From Isotricha intestinalis (lineage: Eukaryota; Ciliophora; Litostomatea; Vestibuliferida; Isotrichidae): DNA of 13,005 bases. The position numbers were made by a program, and so were the translations under genes. Shown here one piece after another: positions 7,837 through 13,005 of the stretch (its first letter is position 1; each line of letters opens with the position of its first letter). Under the pieces are notes generated by a model, which saw only the letters and a list, made by a program, of their open reading frames with translations, was not told where the DNA came from and ran no database searches. The stretch lies in NCBI GenBank assembly GCA_023807065.1, contig JAJJLU010004443.1:1-13005 (forward strand). The letters are read 5' to 3'.

Positions 7837-10800
7837 ATGTTGATAAATAATCCAGTAATAGAAGAATCAATTCATGAGGAACAAAAACCAAATAAAACTT
7901 TTATGGAAACAATAAAAGAGAATCTAAATATATCAAATTATTATTTAAAACCAAAATTTAGGAAATTACTAGCTTCAGTGATAACAAAGAATATAACAAA
8001 TATATTAAATTATTTAGATTTATTAGATTTATGTCAAGTAAGAGCAGTTGATAAACTTTTATTAATATCAGTAAATGATTATTATCAAGTTAGATTAAAA
8101 ATGGAAATAGAATTAATAACAAAATTTCAAGAAGAAAATAATGATAAAACAGAATTATATATGAAAAATATTGATAGTCAAATTCCAATAAGTAATAATA
8201 ATTGGTTAGATTTTAATTTAACATCAGTGACAAATAAAATATTATCTTTAGACAAAGAAACTTTAGTAAATATACGTGCAATTAAATCTTTAGGTAAATT
8301 TTCAGATTTAATTTATGCACCTTTTTGTATTTTAATGGGAGAAAATAAAAATTCAAATAATAAATTAAGAGGATATTCTTGGAAATATATTGCAGGAAAA
8401 ATATTAATTGATCCTTTTTTAAAAATTAGAATAAGTAATTTAGATTTAGAAAATATTCCTGACACTGAAATTTTAGAAGCATTTGTTTTTTTAAATCAAC
8501 CTGAATTAGAATATAAATTAGTAAATAATTTTTCAAAAGATTTAGGAAAATTAATTAAATGGTGTCAAGGAATAATAAGTTATCATATATTAATTCATCC
8601 ATATACTTATAGAAATGAAAAAAGTCAAATTACTCCTGAAAGTGAAGTTTGTGAATTTGCAGAAAAAATGAATTATTTAATTAATAGATTTTATAAATTT
8701 AAAAGATTTTTAGCTAATATTAAAATTGCTAAAATTCCAATTGCAGATTATGTTTTTAATTTACAACATAGTAGACCTCTCAATAATGATAATAATATTA
8801 ATTATTTTGATTATTTATCTACTCAACAATTAGGTTTTATTTTGACTTATCTTCCTTATAATGAATCTTATAAATTAACTAAAATTAATAGGTTATTTAG
8901 ATATAGTTTTATTGAAAGTATTGAATCTAATCTTAGAGAATTATTTAGAGAAATTTATTTGTTTAAATTTAATTCTTATGAAAAATTATATAAAACTGAA
9001 ATTTTATATGAAAATAATTTATTTAGCAAATTTTTTTTAATGCTTGATGATATATTAAACTCTAAATGTGATAATTATGGTAATCCTTTCATTCCTTTTT
9101 TAACAAAAGATCATTTAAATGATATTAAAAATATTAAAAAGATAACTCCTATTGTTCATAATATTGCGAAAATTTGTTCTTTAATTTTAGACATTAAACC
9201 AAAAAGAATTTCCAATTCAAACGGTCAAATAATTATTGATTATTTAGAGAATATTAAAATATTAATTATTAAAGGAGATTTTTTGAAAAAAATAAGAATA
9301 TGTAATAAATTATATTTCGATAAAAATAAATTATTAGAGATTCAAAGAGAAATTGCTCCTTTTTATTCTCCAGAAAAACTAATAGAAATAAAAAAAATTA
9401 ATTATGGACTTTATCAATTATTAATTTGGGAATTAGGAGTATATGAATATATTAAAAATTTTAATCCTTTAGATTTCATTGATGATTTTGAAAAAGCTGA
9501 AATTTTTGATGAAAATGAAATAGATTTAATTAATTATTTTATTGAAATTATGAATTATTGTAAATATAACTTAAAAATAAAATATAAATATAGTAATTTA
9601 TTTGTTCCATCATTTGGATTTCAAGAATCAATTGAAATATTAAAACAAGAATTAATAGAAAGAGAAATTTATAATGAAAATTTATTTAATTCAATAAACA
9701 TTAATTATGAAAAAATTGCACATATATATTTTGAAAGTAAAGATTTAATTCAAATAAATTCAAAACCATATCTTTATGAAAGAATTATAGTTGAAATAAT
9801 ATCAGTGAATTGTACAATAAATAATAATAATCAAATGATTAAATTAGAAGAAAAAATAAATCAAATTGAACCAAAAAATAATAATGATAATAAATTAGGA
9901 ATTATTCAAGAAGAAAAAATGGGAATGGAAATATCAAATAAACAAAATTTAAGAGCATTACAACCAAATAATAATAGAAAAATATTTGAGAGTAATAAAT
10001 ATTTAAGAAAAGGAAATTCAAAATATAAATATGATTATAATCAAAATTATATTTTGAATTTTAATTCAATTCCTAATGAAATTATTATAATTAGTATTTT
10101 ATTTTATTTGGATATAGGATCTCTTCATTTATTTTCTCTTATTAATAAAAAATGTTGTATTTGTTTAAAAACTCATATGTTCATTAGATTATATTTTTTG
10201 GGAAAAGAAAGAAAATTAATTCAAGAACAAAATAAAAATTTAATAACTTCAATTGAAACAAAAAAATATAATTTTTGTAAAGAATATGATATTATTCCTC
10301 CTAATATTAAAAATGCTAATTTGTTAGTAAATAAATTAACAAGAAATGATTTAAATAAATTAAAAATTTTTTACAAAAAATATAATAAAAATTATGAAAT
10401 ATTAATTAAACCATTTGTTTATTTAATGGGAAAAAAGGAAAAAATTATTTATAAATCAGATGGTTTAAAATATGTTTCTTTTTTTGAACCAGCAAAAGAA
10501 ATAATATTTGATAAAAATTTTATAAAAAAAATTTCTGAGTTTGAATTAGAAACAATACTTCCAGAAGTTTATTTAAAAGTAAATAGAATAATTTCTCAAT
10601 CAGAATTTAAAGAAGAAAATATGAAAAAATATTCTATTCAATTACAAAATTTAATTAATTGGATTAAAGGAGTTATTGAATTTCATAAAGTAATTAGAAA
10701 ATATTGTTTAAATGAATTTGATATTGAAATTTTAGAAGAAAATGAAATTAAATTTTGTAATGAAATGGATACTATCGATTTATTATATTATAAGTTATTA

Positions 10801-10881
10801 AGATATGCTGCTAAATATTGTAAAAAATATGAAAAATTTTCTAGAAAATTAATGGAAGAAATGGGAATAACTAATGAATAA
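7837..10881 (+). CDS. three-module F-box-like / dynein-stalk-like protein, 1014 residues
   Basis: The start is certain: a TAA (7834-7836) directly abuts the ATG. The stop is TAA-TAA in tandem. The protein reads as three repeats of an F-box-like segment (about 44-90, 324-372, 742-790) followed by a segment resembling the dynein heavy-chain microtubule-binding stalk tip (about 136-256, 421-545, 833-960). F-box signs include SIPNEIIIISILFYLDIGSL (744-763) with a following Leu/Cys helix. Stalk-like signs are LTKDHLNDIKNIKK (422-435), an I/V-LMG helix, W/Y...K-ILIDPFLK (182-196), NLDLENIPD (201-209), and a terminal KWCQGIISYH (241-250) or NWIKGVIEFHKVI (941-953). In dynein heavy chains this domain contacts tubulin, but here there is no Walker A or AAA+ ring. 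F-box domains normally bind SKP1 in SCF ubiquitin ligases. A microtubule-linked ubiquitin adaptor is an inference. The repeats have diverged strongly; module 1 is closest to dynein. Confidence 0.85.
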   Translation: MLINNPVIEESIHEEQKPNKTFMETIKENLNISNYYLKPKFRKLLASVITKNITNILNYLDLLDLCQVRAVDKLLLISVNDYYQVRLKMEIELITKFQEENNDKTELYMKNIDSQIPISNNNWLDFNLTSVTNKILSLDKETLVNIRAIKSLGKFSDLIYAPFCILMGENKNSNNKLRGYSWKYIAGKILIDPFLKIRISNLDLENIPDTEILEAFVFLNQPELEYKLVNNFSKDLGKLIKWCQGIISYHILIHPYTYRNEKSQITPESEVCEFAEKMNYLINRFYKFKRFLANIKIAKIPIADYVFNLQHSRPLNNDNNINYFDYLSTQQLGFILTYLPYNESYKLTKINRLFRYSFIESIESNLRELFREIYLFKFNSYEKLYKTEILYENNLFSKFFLMLDDILNSKCDNYGNPFIPFLTKDHLNDIKNIKKITPIVHNIAKICSLILDIKPKRISNSNGQIIIDYLENIKILIIKGDFLKKIRICNKLYFDKNKLLEIQREIAPFYSPEKLIEIKKINYGLYQLLIWELGVYEYIKNFNPLDFIDDFEKAEIFDENEIDLINYFIEIMNYCKYNLKIKYKYSNLFVPSFGFQESIEILKQELIEREIYNENLFNSININYEKIAHIYFESKDLIQINSKPYLYERIIVEIISVNCTINNNNQMIKLEEKINQIEPKNNNDNKLGIIQEEKMGMEISNKQNLRALQPNNNRKIFESNKYLRKGNSKYKYDYNQNYILNFNSIPNEIIIISILFYLDIGSLHLFSLINKKCCICLKTHMFIRLYFLGKERKLIQEQNKNLITSIETKKYNFCKEYDIIPPNIKNANLLVNKLTRNDLNKLKIFYKKYNKNYEILIKPFVYLMGKKEKIIYKSDGLKYVSFFEPAKEIIFDKNFIKKISEFELETILPEVYLKVNRIISQSEFKEENMKKYSIQLQNLINWIKGVIEFHKVIRKYCLNEFDIEILEENEIKFCNEMDTIDLLYYKLLRYAAKYCKKYEKFSRKLMEEMGITNE
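7966..8106 (+). other. F-box-like segment 1 (residues ~44-90)
   Basis: The pattern NITNILNYLDLLDLCQVRAV, then a helix and a YYQVRLKME end, follows the usual F-box order (hydrophobic helix, YLD-x-x-DL turn, then V-x-K-x-W-type helix). The Trp that many F-boxes carry is absent, so the assignment is moderate. Confidence 0.5.
8242..8604 (+). other. dynein-stalk/MTBD-like module 1 (residues ~136-256)
   Basis: This is the best-preserved of the three modules. In order: LDKETLVNIRAIKSLGK, FCILMGEN, WKYIAGKILIDPFLKIRI, NLDLENIPD, a FLNQPELEY stretch and KWCQGIISYHILIHP. The same order (L-x-x-x-D-L-x-x-I-K, I-L-L/M-G, W-x-x-A-K-x-L-L-x-D-x-x-F-L, D-x-x-N-I-P, W-x-x-x-I-x-x-Y) characterises the dynein heavy-chain microtubule-binding domain and its adjoining stalk. 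Confidence 0.6.
8806..8952 (+). other. F-box-like segment 2 (residues ~324-372)
   Basis: It begins FDYLSTQQLGFILTYLPYN, with a LTKINRLFRYSF helix after it. The L-x-x-I-L-x-Y-L-P...L...V/I-N-R-x-F-R order matches an F-box. It precedes stalk-like module 2, as segment 1 precedes module 1. Confidence 0.5.
9097..9471 (+). other. dynein-stalk/MTBD-like module 2 (residues ~421-545)
   Basis: It begins LTKDHLNDIKNIKKITP, the most dynein-like entry helix of the three, followed by CSLILDIKP, then GDFLKKIRICNKLYFDKNKL and a closing IWELGVYEYIKNF. The central Trp-containing position of module 1 (W182) is replaced here, so only the helical order is kept. Confidence 0.5.
10060..10206 (+). other. F-box-like segment 3 (residues ~742-790)
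   Basis: This is the clearest F-box of the three: NSIPNEIIIISILFYLDIG, then LHLFSLINKKCCICLKTHM and FIRLYF. The order is P-x-E-I/L-x-x-x-I-L-x-Y-L-D/P...L...V-N-K-x-x...L..; the Cys cluster CCIC is unusual for the family. Confidence 0.55.
10333..10716 (+). other. dynein-stalk/MTBD-like module 3 (residues ~833-960)
   Basis: It shows KLTRNDLNKLKIFYKKYN, KPFVYLMGKK, KEIIFDKNFIKKISEFELE, and NWIKGVIEFHKVIRKY. It aligns residue for residue in order with module 1, with Y879 near the W182 position and W942 matching W242. The final helix runs on into a Lys/Tyr-rich C-terminus. Confidence 0.55.
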
Positions 10882-11030
10882 TAATATTATAATTATTTAA
10901 TATATTTTTTTTGATAAATAAAAACAAAAATAAATAATATATATAAACAGAAAGAGAATACAATAATAAATAACTGAATATTAATTATATTTGAAAAATA
11001 TATATAAATAAATTTAACTTCATTAAATAT

Positions 11031-13005
11031 TCAATCAGTAACAAGACTTGATTTAACAGAATCATCATCTCCTTTACTTTCCATCAATCTTAAATTTTGT
11101 AATTTTTTCACATTAATAAAATCATTTGAATTTAAACCGCTATCATATTCACATACAACTTTTCCATGATTATAATTAATTTTAATACCATTAAATCTTC
11201 TTGTTACTGTTCCAGATTCTAAATATTTTTCTATATAATTTTCAAGACTAAATGCTCTTCTTTTATTATCAAATATTTTTTTATTTGAATCATTAACTGA
11301 TTCTGATTTATAATGTAAATTTTTATTTCTTGTTGGTTGATTTATTATTATTGAATTTTCTTCATCTTCCAGTTTTAAATTTTTTTTTGATATTTTTTTA
11401 TTTTTGTTCATTGAATTGTTTCTACTTAATTTATTATTATTTGATAATTTTCTTTGAATATTTTTATCTGTGTTATTTCTTGAATAAATTAAATTAATTG
11501 AATTTTCTTTATTTATTGATTTTCTCTTTTCTAAATTATTTTCTGTTTTTAAAATTTCATTATTTAAATTTGATTTTAATTTGAACATATGTCCATTTTT
11601 ATTTGTACAATATAAATCATTAATGTTGATGTTTTTATTTTCAGTTTTTGAATTTGATTTTAAGAAATTATTTTTTTGTGTTTTTATTTTAAGATTTTTT
11701 GAATTTATTAAATTATTTGAATCATTATTTTCTTTATAAAAAGAATCATCTTCATTATTATTTTTATTTTTATTTTCTTCATTATTTTCATAATTTTTAA
11801 TTTTTGAACCGATTGTATTTAATTTACTATCATTATTTTTCAGTTGTATTATTATTATTATATATATTTATGTCATTTAAAAATGAAGAGTCTTTTTTAT
11901 TTGATTTTTTATCTTCTGATGAATCTATATTCATTATTTTTTCTTTAAAATTGTTTATTTCTTTAATTGATAACCCATATTCTTTCACAAAAGAATTTTT
12001 ATTTTCTGAGTCTTTTTTTAAAATTAAATTAGTGAAATAATCTTTATTTAATTTAATGATTTTATCAAAATCATCTTTTTGTTCCTTAAAAAATTTTTTT
12101 AATTCTTCAGTTTTTGTAACATTAACTATTAATAAATCTTTAATCATATTTAATTTAGATTGTTTTTTTTCAGTTTTTGTAAACATTTTCTTAATTTTAT
12201 TAAAATCAGTTTCACTAATTTGACTATTATTACTTTTATTGTCATCAATTTTTTGAATATCATTTTTTTCTTCCTTATCATCTTCTTCATTATTTTCAAT
12301 AATAACATTATTACTATTTATAGTTTGAACATTTCTTCTTCCACTACTTAAAACTTCATTATTATTAGAATAATTTAAAGCATTGAAATTTTTAGGAAAA
12401 ATTAAAGGAATTGAAACACTTGTTCTTCTGAATGAAGAAGTTAAATTAGAATTTATATTTTGTTGAATTGGAGCTTCTGTTATTATCATACTGCATCTTT
12501 TCCCAGTTGATTTCATTATATTCATATTTTTCTTTGTTACTATTTTAACTACATTTTTTTGAAGTTCATTTCCAAATGTTACTGACATTCTATGAGATAA
12601 TTTAGGTAAATTTAATTGATTGTTTAAATTTTCTTGTGTTTGAGAAAAATTTTTATTTTTATTATCAAATATTGTTGTTTTTAAAAAATTCAATGCATTT
12701 GCATTTATTTTGTTATCATTTGCCATTTCATAATTTGAAGATAAAATATTATCTACTAAGGATAATAAACTTTTTGTCATATTTAATAAAGTATGATTAT
12801 CTATTTTTATTTTCATATAACTATCATTTAATAATTGATATGAAAAATAATAATGTAAATATTCATAGAAATATCCTATTGAAAATAAATTTAATTTATC
12901 TATTTCTAATATATCATTCTCTTTGTATATTTTATTTTCAAAAATTTCATTCAGATTTTTTTTATATTCATCATATATTTTTTCATATCTTTTTTCGTTT
13001 TTAAT
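11031..13005 (-). CDS. Asn/Lys-rich protein gene, 5' partial, with an internal +1 frame break
   Basis: The first frame is open from the right edge of the window through 11833 (about 390 codons, TAA at 11833-11835), so the Met at 12816 is probably internal: IKNEKRYEKIYDEYKKNL and more lie before it in frame. A second frame, shifted by one base, is open from about 11867 to the TGA at 11031 (267 codons after the break) and clearly codes, with the same Asn/Lys/Glu usage and GSKIKNYENNEENK just after the junction. The two frames together give about 657 visible residues. The upstream part has an ELKKFFKEQKDDFDKIIKL coil-like segment; the downstream C-terminus has TVTRRFNGIKINYNHGKVV and CEYDSGLNSNDF. 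No family is recognised. It may be one gene with programmed frameshifting, an intron, a sequencing error or a pseudogene. Confidence 0.6.
11827..11870 (-). other. frame-change site: GAA-AAA-TAA at the end of the first open frame
   Basis: On the - strand, GAA-AAA-TAA-TGA-TAG lies at 11841-11827: three stops in a row in the upstream frame. Skipping one base after AAA puts the reader into AAT-GAT-AGT-AAA, the start of a 267-codon open frame. The downstream frame is closed only by a TAA at 11868-11870, so the switch must happen within about 35 bases. An AAT run (NNNN) and an AAAAA run lie in this interval. Confidence 0.75.

Noticed and set aside
11804..13004. Three + strand frames (11804-12040, 12160-12351, 12636-13004) with hydrophobic products
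   Set aside because: All are antisense to gene 8, whose frames have the codon pattern of the other genes.
11031..13005. Euplotes-type code (UGA = Cys) to match the AAA-TAA frameshift
   Set aside because: Genes 6 and 8 end at TGA in sensible places, Cys uses TGT/TGC normally, and several genes share one molecule instead of single-gene nanochromosomes.
1..13005. Telomeres, CRISPR arrays, tRNA, rRNA, transposons or viral genes
   Set aside because: No C4A2/T2G4-type repeats, no spaced direct repeats, no cloverleaf or rRNA signature, no transposase, integrase or capsid motifs were seen. Simple A/T and trinucleotide runs are the only repeats.

Overview
The window looks like a piece of an extremely A+T-rich nuclear genome from a microbial eukaryote, most likely a ciliate or another flagellated or ciliated protist. 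Reasons seen in the sequence: very high A+T, Asn/Lys/Ile-rich proteins, no Shine-Dalgarno or operon structure, A-rich start contexts (AAAATG, ATAATG), and eukaryote-only protein features (F-box-like segments, dynein-stalk-like modules, a PUB domain, ciliary-type coiled coils). TAA ends five genes, TGA two and TAG one, and Gln and Trp use ordinary codons, so the code looks standard. Standard-code, A+T-rich ciliates exist (for example litostomes of the rumen type), but assignment to a genus is only a guess. Anaerobic chytrid-like fungi are the main alternative.

Layout: eight genes fill roughly nine tenths of the window. (1) 3-215 (+) is the 3' end of an unknown gene. (2) 452-1102 (-) encodes an unknown acidic-tract protein. 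(3) 1228-3165 (-) encodes an Asn-rich protein with a compact conserved-looking core. Then comes the only long gap, 3166-3656, which holds an unresolved coding-like island. (4) 3657-5384 (+) encodes a long coiled-coil protein, possibly ciliary. (5) 5517-6032 (-) encodes a small PUB-domain protein. (6) 6228-7712 (+) encodes a Cys-rich, four-pass membrane protein. (7) 7837-10881 (+) encodes a 1014-residue protein made of three alternating F-box-like and dynein-stalk/microtubule-binding-like modules. (8) 11031-13005 (-) is a gene that runs off the right edge and is split by a one-base frame change at GAA-AAA-TAA.

The two observations most worth following are the F-box/dynein-stalk triple-repeat protein, which has no AAA+ motor and would be an unusual adaptor between microtubules and ubiquitin ligases, and the frame break in gene 8. 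At that break a 390-codon open frame hands over to a 267-codon open frame exactly at an AAA-TAA stop. That is the context used for +1 programmed frameshifting in Euplotes, although a homopolymer error, a pseudogene or an intron are all possible. Genes 5 and 7 both hint at ubiquitin-linked protein quality control and genes 4 and 7 at microtubule or cilium biology, but eukaryotic gene neighbourhood is weak evidence for joint function.
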